From NCBI GenBank assembly GCA_948144175.1, contig CANXME010002590.1, positions 1,328,501-1,392,500 on the forward strand: 64,000 nucleotides of DNA, given 5' to 3'. Both the position numbers and the translations under genes were made by a program. Position 1 is the first letter of the stretch, and each line of letters begins with the position of its first letter. Under the pieces are notes generated by a model that was given only the letters and a program-made list of their open reading frames with translations, was not told the origin of the DNA and searched no databases. Below are positions 1 to 9,953 of this stretch, one piece after another. The DNA is from Closterium sp. NIES-65 (taxonomy: Eukaryota > Streptophyta > Zygnematophyceae > Desmidiales > Closteriaceae).

Positions 1-197
1 GCCTCACCAGCACCTAGAGCAGCAGTACCAATGCCCGGGTCGGGCAGGAAACACCGGTAACAGTCACCCTCATCACTAATAGTCACAGCATACATGGTAG
101 CAAGGATAGCATCAAAGTCAAGATCATAGATAGCTACACCTGCCCTAGACAGCTCTCCCCAGCGGGGGATCTCAGTAGCCTCCGGGAAATGCTGACG

Positions 198-1423
198 TTA
201 AGCGTTCGTCAGGCGGCCAAAGCAGCGCTGGGGGGGGTGGGCACCCCCACACTGCTCACCCGCGCGGTCGCCGGTGCGAAGGACGTAGGTGCACTGACCA
301 AAACCCCCACCACACTGACGCTGCGCGTACCAATCACGGAGCTGCTGAGGGGGGGGGATGTCCCGAGAACGCTGCTGCTGCTGCTGCTGCTGGCGCTGAC
401 CACCACCGGAGCCGCTTCGCGACGAAGCGTCACCCCGACCAGCTCCACCTCCTCCACCACCGCCTCCTCCACCTCCGCCACCACCGCCGCCTCCGCTCCC
501 ACCGCTACCGCCTCCGCCTCCACTGCTGCCACCGACACCTCCACCCCCGCCACCACTCCCACCGCCACCCCCACTCAATCCGCCGCCTCCACCGCCACCT
601 CCACCACCCCCGCTAGCTCCACCTGCGCCCTTGCCCCCCTTGCCCTTGCCAGAGCGGCGTCTCCCGCTAGGGGCAGACGCCGCACCGACCGACTCAAGAC
701 CAACGAGGTCGGCCGCAGCGGCAGAGGCGACAGAGGGCAAAAGGGGGGAAGGGGAACACCCCTCAAAGATGGGGGTGCGAGGGTCACCACGAGAGGCTCC
801 TACAGCGACTATGCTCTTCTCCGCTGCTAGGAGGGCCTTCTCTAGGAGGTCAACAGTGAGAGTGGTGGGACAGACTGAGAGGAAGTGGTCCCTGACTACA
901 CGAAGGGAGTCAGGGAGCCGGGTGACTACGTAATAGAGAGTGATGTACATGGGGGGGGGGGGTTCTTGGCGCAGAACTCAGCAGGAAGCGCAGCGCGGTA
1001 GCGAGTGTCACTAGTGCGGAGGTGCGTAATGAGGTCAGCGACTGTGGGAAAGGCAGCAAGGTCAGGGAAGAGGTACGGTAGCATGAGGCGGCTCAGTGCA
1101 GCAGTGGCAGGGGAAGAGTAGCACGCAACTACACCGTCGTACAAGGTCTGAGCACTCTTGTATTGACTAAAGTGCGCGCGCTCAGTGGTAGGCAGGTGGC
1201 GACGCACAGCAAGATGTGCAGCAGCATCGCGCGTGGCCCACTGGGAGCGAATAGTGGCGTCAGCGTCAGCAGCAGGGGCGGGAGAGGCGCCAGAGGTGAG
1301 GTCAAAGAGGGAGAGACCGTCTGCCCTATCACACTGTAGGAAAAGCTGCAGGTCATCTATCCATACCTCTAAGTCAATGGCCCGACCCTCAACGTCAAAA
1401 GCGAGAACACTGGGGGTAGCCAT
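198..1423 (-). pseudogene. Copia-A gag, frameshifted
   Basis: Gag polyprotein segment. The N-terminal part (926-1423, start MATPSVLAFDVEGRAIDLEV) is a copia-type Gag capsid region. The second part (198-950) continues the capsid (MYITLYYVVTRLPDSLRVVR), then a long poly-glycine/serine tract, a Q-run, and a Cys/His motif (C-T-Y-V-L-R-T-G..C-G-G..H..C). The two parts are in different frames across a 12-G run (951-962, prolines on the coding strand), where Copia-3 reads through with a short proline stretch. The break may be real slippage or a homopolymer sequencing error. The product would package retrotransposon RNA in virus-like particles. Confidence 0.8.
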
Positions 1424-1439
1424 GACAGCAGTAGACTAG

Positions 1440-2480
1440 CAGTACCATTTGTAGGACAAGGGCAGTGCAGTGACAGAAGCGCTGCTCTCACCAGACAGGG
1501 CGGTTCGGGCAGCTCAGCGGCACAGCAACACGGCAACACGGCGGCTCGGGCGACTCGGACGGCTCAGCTGCAACTGCGGCTCTGCGGCACCAGCGGCTCG
1601 GCTCCTCAGCGGCTCGGGCGGCTCGGGCGGCTCGGGCGACTCGGGCGGGTCGGGCGGGTCGGGCAGCTCGGGCGGCTCGGGCGGCTCGGGCGGCTCGTGC
1701 GGCTCGGGCGGCTCGGGCGGCTCGGGCTGCGTAGCGGTGCAGGCGGCTCGGTGGTGTAGGGCGGCAAGGCCGCTGGTAGGTGGCGGGGCCGCAGTGAGAG
1801 GGGCGGCGGGGCCGCAGCGAAGGGCGGCGGGGCCGCAGTGAGAGGGGCGGCAGGGCCGGAAGGTAGGCGGCGGGGCCGTAGCGAGAGGGGCGGCGGGGCC
1901 GTAACGAGAGGGGTGGCAGGGCCGCAGTGAAGGGCGGCGGGGCCGCAAGGGAGTCGGCGGGGCCGCAGCGAGAGAGGCGGCGGGGCCGCAGTGAAGGGCG
2001 GCGGGGCCGCAGAGAAGGGCGGCGGGGCCGCAGCGAGAGAGGCGGCGTGGCCGCAGCGAAGGGCGGCGGGGCCGCAGTGAAGGGCAGCGGGGCCGCAGCG
2101 AAGATCGGCGGGGCCGCAGTTAAGGGCGGCGGGGCCGCAGCGACGGGTGGCGGGGCCGCAGTGAAGGGCGGCGGGGCCGCAGCGAAGAGCGGCGAGGCCG
2201 CAGTGAGAGGCGGCGGGGCCGCAGGGAAGATCGGTGGGGTCGCAGCAGAGGGCGGCGGGGCCGCAGCGAAGGGCGGCGGGGCCGCAGCGAAGGGCGGCGG
2301 GGCCGCAGCGAAGGGCGGCGGGGCCGAAGCGAAGGGCGGCGGGGCCGAAGCGAAGGGCGGCGGGGTCGCTAGGGCGATGAGGCTGCTAGGGCGATGCGGC
2401 CGCTAGGGCGTTGGGGCCGCTAGGGCGGCTCGACGAGGTGAGAGCCCAGAGCGCGACTCGGGCTGAGCGCGCTTCGAGCA
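1440..2480 (-). repeat. GC-rich leader minisatellites of Copia-A
   Basis: Between primer-binding site and gag. One part (about 1600-1735) is a ggctcgggc 9-bp repeat. The larger part (about 1780-2375) is a 21-bp unit, ggcggcggggccgcagcgaa plus g, with about 27 imperfect copies. The reading frames across it encode only low-complexity peptides and are not credible genes. Other copia elements in the window have equally GC-rich but differently composed leaders. Confidence 0.85.
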
Positions 2481-2551
2481 GGAAAAAAAAAAAAAGGTTC
2501 GTTGTGGTGGGCCCTAGGCACAGTTCCCACGGGGGAACCTGCTCGATACCA

Positions 2552-2672
2552 TGAGGAAATTAGAACGAGAATGAATGACTATGGAATGAAAGTGATACAA
2601 ATATGCAACCCAAGAAATGTGTACCCCATATGGGCTACCCCACTATAGCCTACACAACATTATAATTTGACA
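2552..2672 (-). repeat. 5' LTR of Copia-A
   Basis: Terminal TG..CA. It contains the core shared by all short-LTR copia elements in this window (minus strand: taggctatagtggggtagcc, followed by a ggggtacac motif). The primer-binding site starts immediately inside it. Confidence 0.88.
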
Positions 2673-5031
2673 CAGCAGCACTAGTAGCAGCTCCAACGCC
2701 CGGGTCTGCATCACCAGCAGCAGCTCCAACGTCCGCGTCTGCAGCACCACCAGCAGCTCCAACGCCCGGGTCCGCAGCACCAGCAGCAGCTCCAACGTCC
2801 GGGTCCGTAGCACCACCAGCAGCTCCAACGCCCGGGTCTGCAGTACCAGCAGCAGCTCCAACGTCTGGGTCCACAGCACCAGTAGCAGAGTCTGCGACAC
2901 TAGGAGCGCCACTCCTGAGACTGCAGCGACGTGCGTACCACTTACGAAGACGCTGGGGAGAGGGCAGCTCCCGCCTAGGCGAGGAAGCACGAGCACCAGC
3001 TCCAGTAGCACCCCTAGCTCCAGAAGCACCTCTCCTGAGGCTGCAGTACTGTAAGTACCACTCACGCAGCTGCTGTGAGGAGAGAGCTCCTCCAGGCGTA
3101 GTACTCCCAGGCTCAGCACCCCCAGACTCAGCACCCCCAGACTCAGCACCCGCAAGCTCAGTACCCCTTGGCTCAGTACCCCCAGACTCAGCACCCCCAG
3201 ACTCAGCACCCCCAGACTCTGCACCCCCAGGCTCAGCATCCCCAGTCTCCGCAGCCCCAGGCTCCGCACGCTCAGGCTCAGCAGCCCGAGCAGGACGAGA
3301 GTCATCAGCTACCTCGACAGGCTCAGCCGGGTCTATCTGGGACACACCTGAGGGAGCGGCACCCTGAGGGCGGAGGGGGTCTACTGCAGCAGCACCTGGC
3401 GCGAGGAAGAGAGGCGGGGGAGGGAGCGGGGCAGTGCGGTAGGGGAAGAGGCGGTAGAAGGGTACCGACTCGTCAAAGGTGACGTCCTGAGAGGCGAGGA
3501 CACGGCGCGAGGCGGCGAGGTAGAACTGCCAACCAGACGCGTCCGGGACAAAGCCGAGGAAGACACACGGAACAGCACGGGAGGAGAGCTTGTCCGCTGA
3601 CGTATCGCTAACAAAAGCCCGAGATCCCCAGACCCGGAAACGCGACGCATCGCCAACCGCTCCCATCCAACGCAGTGTCGCGGAAGTCTCCGGCAAGGAG
3701 ACACGGGGCCAGAGGTTGAGTTGATGCGCAGCGTATCGGACTGCAAACGGCCACAGAAAGTGGGGGGCAGCCGCATGGATCAAGGAGGTACGAGCGACCT
3801 CCATGACCAAGCCAATGCGGCGCTCAGCAACCCCATTCTGCTGTGGAGAGGCCGGAAGCGTGAACGACTGGCGGATGCCGTGCTCAGCACAGTAGGCTGC
3901 CAAGAGGTCGGAGGAGAACTCACCACCTCTCTCATAGTGCAAGCGCAGGACAGGAAAGTCCAAGTGGAAACGCTCGCTGAGCTGGAGACAAGAAGCGCGG
4001 ATCCAAGGGATCAAAACATCAGGGACCTCACCCTTGGTGCGCAAGGGGAAGACCGTGGTGTAGAGCGAGTAGTCGTCAACAACTATCAGGAAGTACCTCT
4101 CCTGACCCTGACCACGGGTGCGGGCTGGGCCCCACACGTCCATGTGGAGCGTCTGCAAGGGAGCAGTCGTCGGGGGAAACGAGGAGGAGTGAGCAGCGGC
4201 GCGCTGCCGCCCCTCGACACAGGGAAGACATGGAGGAGCAGGTGAGGGTGGGAGGGGAGGGAGAACCTTGGGAAGACCAGAGACAAGGTACCGTTTGTGC
4301 ATTGCCCGAAGGCGCTGCACGGACGGGTGACCAAGGCGGTGGTGTTAGAGGACTGTCTCGTGCGCCAGAGAGCGGCACGAGCAGGGGGCCGACAGCTGAC
4401 CTGACGCAGACGCAGACGCATCTACCTGAGGGGACTCAGTAGTCAGTGTGTACAGGTCCGACCCCGGCTGCCGTGTGAAGGTCGCCAAGTGGCGGCCCGT
4501 ACGAGCACATGTGCAGTGTGTCACGCGCTCATAGGCAGGGGTGAACTGGTGAACACCCCCGTCCTGGAGTGCACTACCTGCCACCAAGTTCGCTGAGAAC
4601 GAGGGGAGGTGGAGACCTGACAGTGTGCCCGACGGGACGGCCGGACAGGGGAGGACAGTGGAGGAGTTCGCAAGGACTGTACCCCCTGAGGGGTCAGCGA
4701 GAGAGACTGCAACGGGCCGAGCAAGCTGCTCAAGAGCCGTGCGGTCACGAAAGAAACAGCGGGAGGCACCTGAGTCCAGTGTAAAGGTGTGCAATGCCTC
4801 AGTCGACTCACTAACAGGGGATGCAGACGCACCAGCACCTAGAGCAGCAGCCTCACCAGCACCTGGGGTAGCAGACACTCTAGCACCTAGAGCGCTAGCC
4901 TCACCGGGTCGAATGCCCGGATCGGGCGGAACACTCAGGTACTGGGCACCCTCTCCACTAATAGAGATCACATACATGGCAGAGAGAATAGCATCAAAGT
5001 CTAGAGCAAAGATATGAATGTGTTGCTTCAT
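2673..5031 (-). pseudogene. Copia-B pol: protease, integrase and linker, broken
   Basis: The right part (4345-5031) carries the aspartic protease motif LDSGAS and the start of the gag-pre-integrase domain (CSCRSLAHETVL). It ends at a stop where related copies read LWHHRLGHP, consistent with TGG to TAA. The left part (2673-4320) carries the zinc-binding C-P-C-V-E-G-R, the integrase core (LHMDVWGPARTRGQGQERYF) and GVAERRIG. The second catalytic position reads HYERGGEF, so Glu replaces the usual Asp. A linker of GGAES/GGAEP and ADPGVGAAAG repeats follows, cut off by the Copia-A insertion. RT and RNase H are absent from the window. Confidence 0.85.
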
Positions 5032-5097
5032 CAGATCGGCCCAGCGCGGCAGCTCAGTGGCATCAGGGAACTGAGTACGCCAAGCGTCGTCAAGGCG

Positions 5098-6279
5098 TCA
5101 GAAGCAGCGCTGCGTGGGGTGCGCCCTCCCACACGGCTGACCAGTGCGGTCACCAGTGCGGATGACGTACGTGCAGCTAAGGCCACCACCCCCCCCCCCC
5201 CCGTGCCGAGTGTACCACTCACGGAGCTCCTGGGGCGACGGAGAGTGCTGTGGGCTCTGGCCACCGCCAGTGCCTCCACGACCACCACTGCCGCCACCAC
5301 CGCCTCGACCACCTCCTCCCCTGCCGCCGCCGCGTCCACCGCCGCCCCCACCACCGCCCCCGCCTCTGCCACCGCCCCCGCCGTTGCCGCCACCACCCCC
5401 ACCGCTGCCACTGGCCCCACCAGTCCCACCACCACCCCCACCGCCGCCACCACCCCCACCACCGCCTCCCCCGCCGTCACCTCCGCCTCCCTTGCCCCCT
5501 TTGCCCTTGCCGCTGCGGCGCCAGCTAGAAGCAGACGCAGTTCCGACCTTCTCAGCACCAAGAAGGTCGGCAGCAGAAGCAGAGGCTACAGAGGGAAGAA
5601 GGGGGGAAGGGGAACACCCCTCAAAGAAAGGGGTGCGGGGGTCTCCACGAGAGGCACCTAGAGCGACTATGCTAGCCTCGGCTGCAAGCAGATCCTTCTC
5701 GAGGAGGGCAATGGTGAGCTCAGTGGGGCAGCGAGCTAGGAAGTGATCCCTGACAGCACGCAGAGTGTTAGGGAGGCGGGTGACTAGGTGGTAGAGAGTG
5801 AGCCAGGGCGGGGGAGGGTTCTTGGTAAGAAACTCATCGGGCATGGCGGCACGGAAGCGGGCCTCACTAGTACGGAGGTGCGTGATGAGGTCAGCGACTG
5901 TGTGGAACGATGCCAGTTTGGGAAACAGGTAGGGGAGTGAGAGACGGCCTAGCGCGGCAGAGGCAGGTGAGGGTTAGCGGGCATCGACAGCGGTGTACAG
6001 TGTCTGTGCAGTCTTGTGCTGGCCAAAGTGCTCGCGCTCGTCTATCGGCAGGGAGTTGCGAATAGCGAAGCGAGCGTGGGTATCACGAGTCTGCCACTGT
6101 GAGCGGGCAGTGCTGTCAGTAGTAGCAGCAGGAGCAGTAGCATGGCCTAGGGCGTGATCGTACAGTGAGATGTCCTCCTTGGCAGTGAGCTGTAGCAAGA
6201 GGTGTAGGTCATCTAGCCAGGTATCGAACTTCACTGGGCGGCCCTCAGCATCGAAAGCTAGCACAGGAGGGCTAGCCAT
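5098..6279 (-). pseudogene. Copia-B gag, broken
   Basis: Capsid N-terminus at 5974-6279 (MASPPVLAFDAEGRPVKFDT). It stops after YTAVDAR, where Copia-1 reads YTAVVARYSSPASAALG, so a small indel/substitution near 5970 breaks the frame. The remainder (5098-5844) has the capsid C-terminal half, a poly-glycine tract, SPSPQELREWY, a 14-C run (5189-5202) and the Cys/His motif CTYVIRTGDRTGQPCGRAH. It then hits a stop after QRCF, where relatives continue ARLNDAW, implying another short indel. Not translatable as one protein. Confidence 0.82.
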
Positions 6280-6329
6280 AGCAGTAGTAGTAGCAGTAGT
6301 AGCACCCTAAAAACAGTAGGCAGCGAGTC

Positions 6330-7100
6330 AGGTAGGGCGGCTCGGTCCAGGACGAGCGGCGCGGCTCGGTTCATATAGGGCGGCTCGGCTCGGATACAGA
6401 TGGCGCGGCTTGGTTCGGGCTAGGCGGCTCGGCTTGGGCGACTCGGTTCAGGTCGGGCGGCTCGGTTCGGGCTGGGCTGCTCGTTCTGGCAGGGCCGTGG
6501 GTGTCGCGACGGGGTGCTAAGGGGCGGGCGCACGGGTCGACGGGGCCAGCTGGGGGCCGCTAAGGGGCGGCGCTTAGGGTCGACGGGGCCAGTGGGGCCG
6601 CTAAGGGGCGGGCGCTTGGGGTCGACCGGGCCAGCGGGGCGGCTAAGGGGCGGGCTCACGGGGTCGACGGGGCCAGCGGGGCCGCTAAGGGGCAGGCGCA
6701 CGTGGTCGACGGGGCCAGCTGGGGCCGCTAAGGGGCGGGCTCACGGGGTCGACGGGGCCAGTGGGGCCGCTAAAAGGCGGGCGCACGGGTGTACGGGGCC
6801 AACAGGGGCCGCTAAGGGGCGGGCGTACGGGTCGACGGGGCCAGCAGGGCCGCTATGGGGCAGCACGTGAGGTCGACGGGGCCCGCTAAGGGGCGGCGCG
6901 TAAGGTCGACGGGGCCGCTAAGGGGCGGCGCGTGAGGTCGACGGGGCCAGCTAAGGGGCGGCAGGTGTTGCTGACGGGGCCTCTAAGCGAGGTCGACGGG
7001 GCCGACGGGGCCTCTAAGGGGCGGCGCACGAGGGCGCACTAGGAGGAAGGCGCACGAGGGCGCTAGAAAGGACGGCGCACGAGGGCGCTCCGAGTGGAAA
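6330..7100 (-). repeat. GC-rich leader minisatellite of Copia-B
   Basis: Tandem array with a unit of roughly 40 bp built on gctaaggggcgg and ggtcgacggggcca. Unit length varies and shortens toward 7000. It lies between the primer-binding region next to 7153 and the gag start at 6279. No credible gene on either strand. Confidence 0.82.
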
Positions 7101-7152
7101 CGGTGGGCCCTTAGGAACGGTCCTAGGTTCCTAGCCTAGGCTCGTTATACCA

Positions 7153-7279
7153 TGTCAGAATGAGAGAAAGTGATTGCACTATGAGAGTTGGAGTACAAAT
7201 AGCAAACCCTAACTTTGTGTATCCCCTAAAGGCTAACCCACTATAGCCTACACAATAACAACACATATAATGTTTGACA
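7153..7279 (-). repeat. 5' LTR of Copia-B
   Basis: 127 bp, TG..CA ends, with the conserved taggctatagtgggttagcc core on the minus strand. The primer-binding site adjoining it reads tggtataacgagcc on the minus strand, a diverged form of the initiator-Met type. Confidence 0.85.
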
Positions 7280-8770
7280 GAATAGTGCGCCTCGACATCG
7301 GAAGAACAGTTCGACCCCATGATGCCTCACGTAGCGCCTGGGTCAAATTGGGCCTCGTAGCGTCAAATGCGGCGCTGACCACTAAGGAACTTGGGCGCCC
7401 CAAGTTTGCTGACTCAGGTCATTATGCCTCGAAATTATGAAACACGCAAGTCCGCTGGTGGGGTTGCTAGCACGAACTGTGTGAGAAACCAAATAATAAA
7501 GGGCGGAACAGCTCTAGGCTGTTAGAGTTTCTGAAGGCTGAAGCTTGGAGAGTCTAAAATGACAAGGTAAACTCAGTAGCATAAATTCTGTAAATTTCAG
7601 AAAGCAAGAGTGGCATACAAGGGACGAACTACTCTTATACACACTTCTATGACTGGCGCCTGAGAAGGTCGTTCAGGTCGCCATTAATCCTATCTTTGCT
7701 GTCACCAGCGAGGAACGGCTATGTACAAGCAATGATAACAATCCTATGCTGGATCCTAGCTGTTTATATAGAAATATGCAAAGTACAATCATGACATGGA
7801 TCTAAAAAGGTATTATCTTATTTGGTCTTAGACTTCATGATGATGGCACTTAGATCTTGTGGTGCTGGAAGGTAGTTACAGCTGTATGGCGTGACTTGTT
7901 GCTCTGCTGTCGTGAAGATGCCCTTGTGCTTTCTTCTCCGCTGCTTTGCTGGTTGGGAATTCACGTGTGCTTTGAGAAATCCCGAAGCGCACATTTCAGG
8001 TTGAGATTTCCAACCTCGAATTTGACATTTCAGGTTGGAGTTTTGGCGAAGGTTACAAGTTCGCTAGTGAACGAACTTTCCTGTGGCGAGTTCGCCTTCG
8101 CCCTGTAACAAATGGGGAAGGTTGCGAGTGTTTTAGCGGTGGGGAGGTTTTTTTGTGGAGATCAATGTAAGCTGGAAGGTGCTTCAGTGCGTGATCACCA
8201 TTGGCTGCGCGAGATGCGCCCGAGCAATAATTGCGCACCGCATTCCGCACATTGCGAATCGCGTTTGCAAAACATGCACACTTCAGCTGTGATGATTTCC
8301 ACGACATATGTATGTAGATAGTCAGTAAAAATTAGCTCCAAAATATGCTCTGATTCTATTTATATACAGAGTGAAAAAAGATGTTCACAACCTTAATCAT
8401 TAGAGGAAGAGATATGGCATGTTATGTCCTACACTTGGGTGTACCTGTGAGCAATTGGTAAGTTATGATTTTGCATATACTTTGGCGTGAGTTTAACCAC
8501 CGCCTTTTTCAAAGTGCTTCTATTGCCTCGGCATTCTACATTCACTGACTAGTATCGTGTGCCTGTCGTTTTCACGGCTACATTCTCTGGAACAAACATC
8601 TGAATTCGGGCCTGTTAGCGCCGTTGGATTGCAAAACAAGACCTTCCAGAGAGGGCCAAATGCGGATCAACGGTACTTGTGTTCTTCCCGTTTCGCTGCT
8701 CCCAGAAGTTGCCTCTGCCTAGAATTTGGGAGTGGTAGAACTCCATCAAATCTTAGGAATCGATTCTGAG
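7280..8770. repeat. Upstream-block duplication, copy 1
   Basis: Diverged direct duplicate of 11465-12380, visible in three collinear patches: about 7285-7470 with 11473-11680 (shared tagcgcctgggtc and cctcgaaattatgaaaca), 8120-8340 with 11725-11960 (gagcaataattgcgcaccgc), and 8500-8760 with 12090-12365 (ctgttagcgccgttggat). Roughly 600 bp at 7490-8108 have no counterpart in copy 2 and may be an insertion. In copy 2 this block lies directly upstream of the secreted-protein gene, so copy 1 was probably the upstream region of a paralogue to the left, cut off by Copia-B. No coding gene seen here. Confidence 0.72.
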
Positions 8771-8965
8771 GCGTCCCGAGAGGAGGGCTGGGGGTTGAAA
8801 CAAGTTGGTGCCGGTCAATTTGGGCTTGGGACAAGCGGAGAGGTGGGTGGTGGAAAGGGAAAAGGAAGCGAGCAGGAGGGGTGCATGGTGGGTGAAGGCG
8901 GAAGGAGCAGGGGCTCGGGGTGGGTGCGAATTGCAGGATTGGAAAAACAGCCTGGATTTGACTGA

Positions 8966-9214
8966 GGGTGCATTCCTGGCTCGTGGCAGGGCCACTGTAG
9001 ATGGCAGCCTGCCACGAACACATAAAACGCCAGGTTGGTGTCAGGAATTTTGGCGCGCAAATACAGGTGCGTGATTGGGCAATGTCCCAAAATGTCAATT
9101 CCACCAAAATCGTGTCGCGCGCGACTTGGGCAAAATGTTGGTGGCATGCGGTTTTCCCGCATGCCACCAACAGTGCCTGCTACAGTGGCCCTGCCACGAA
9201 CCAGGAATGCACCC
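8966..9214. mobile_element. PIF/Harbinger-like MITE
   Basis: 249-bp non-coding element with long terminal inverted repeats: left starts gggtgcattcctggctcgtg, right is the near-perfect complement (35 bp, one mismatch noted at c/t), flanked by the 3-bp TSD tga (8963-8965 and 9215-9217). Near its right end an internal perfect hairpin lies at about 9136-9172 (tgttggtggcatgcg, 7-base loop, complement). The 3-bp TSD and GGG-starting termini fit Harbinger; no transposase is present. Confidence 0.8.
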
Positions 9215-9217
9215 TGA

Positions 9218-9953
9218 GGGGAGAGTGGCATTCACACACACAGCATGCGCGGTGCTTGTATTAGATAGTGTGAGACTGCAACTCAAATATATTTCTGTTT
9301 ACACCAAATTCCAGATAGTGAATCAATTGAAAAGGTAGTGTATGCATGTTCTATCGTTTCCTGCTGTTTTTACAAATTCCTAGTGCAGGGAGAATTTATA
9401 TTCAGCCAAATCTGGTTTGGAAAAATGTTCAAAGTTAAAGAGAAGACAAAAAAAAACTAACATAACCCATGCATCACACAATGATAAACAGCCCACCAAA
9501 ACGCAAGCAGACAAGAAACAGGATTCCAAGAGAAAACCAAGCCAACTAGAAGGCAAAGGCTGACCCTGCATGGAATAGCTTGTTTATTGACCCTTCTCGC
9601 CCCTCCCAACTCCAACCTCTCATGCCGGCCCCCTCCTTCAACGCACACATCACTGATGCTCCCTCACTCTGCACCAGCACATCGTAGCTCATGCACACGC
9701 TGAGACACACGCAGACACACAAACACATGCACGCACACACACATACATGGGGGCACAAACACATGCACACTGCGCCACAAGAAGGGCACCACAAACCCCA
9801 CACACCCAAAGGTTCAGAAATGAAGGGCTCTTCTCAACCCTCGCTACACAGGGGAGGGTCATCCCCTTGCCGCTTCGCCGCTGCTCCCTGCATGCCCGGG
9901 CCCTGCCGGACCCCCCTTCCCCCCATCCCCCCCTCCACGCGAGAGAGCTCCGC
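9218..9953. other. Intergenic, 3' flank of secreted-protein gene
   Basis: No gene seen. Contains a CA-rich microsatellite-like stretch (about 9691-9780) and a C-rich stretch next to the stop codon of the downstream minus-strand gene. Probably includes that gene's 3' UTR. Confidence 0.5.

Larger units (their letters stand above)
1..2672 (-). mobile_element. Copia-A: Ty1/copia retrotransposon, 5' part (continues off left edge)
   Basis: Minus-strand element. From its 5' end (right) it shows a 121-bp LTR (2552-2672, TG..CA), a primer-binding site abutting it (minus strand tggtatcgagcagg, close to the complement of initiator tRNA-Met), a GC-rich leader, gag, and the start of pol at the left edge (1-197 matches the Gag C-terminus and linker of Copia-3). 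The 3' half lies outside the window. It sits inside Copia-B: Copia-B coding sequence resumes directly at 2673. The presumed right TSD copy is cagca (2673-2677), but the partner cannot be checked here. Confidence 0.9.
2673..7279 (-). mobile_element. Copia-B: Ty1/copia retrotransposon, 5' part, interrupted by Copia-A
   Basis: Minus-strand element of the same subfamily as Copia-1 (gag start MASPPVLAFDAEG versus MASPPVLAFDTEG). Order from right: LTR 7153-7279, primer-binding site, repeat-rich leader, gag, protease, integrase, and the integrase-RT linker, which is cut at 2672 by Copia-A. RT/RNase H and the 3' LTR would lie left of the window. Several coding lesions (see gag and pol entries) make it older than Copia-1. 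The 5 bp after its LTR is gaata (7280-7284). Confidence 0.88.

Noticed and set aside
1470..2406. ORFs through the GC-rich leaders (also 6420-6870, 31015-31758, 57185-58260)
   Set aside because: Minisatellite translations with no motif, lying in the retrotransposon 5' leaders.
7490..8108. A complete transposon inserted in duplication copy 1
   Set aside because: The segment is absent from copy 2, but only weak terminal similarity (aagggcg / cgccct) and no convincing TSD could be found, so it is noted only as a possible insertion.
8667..9286. Several short ORFs around the MITE at 8966-9214
   Set aside because: They lie in inverted-repeat or C-rich intergenic DNA and lack domain or splice support.
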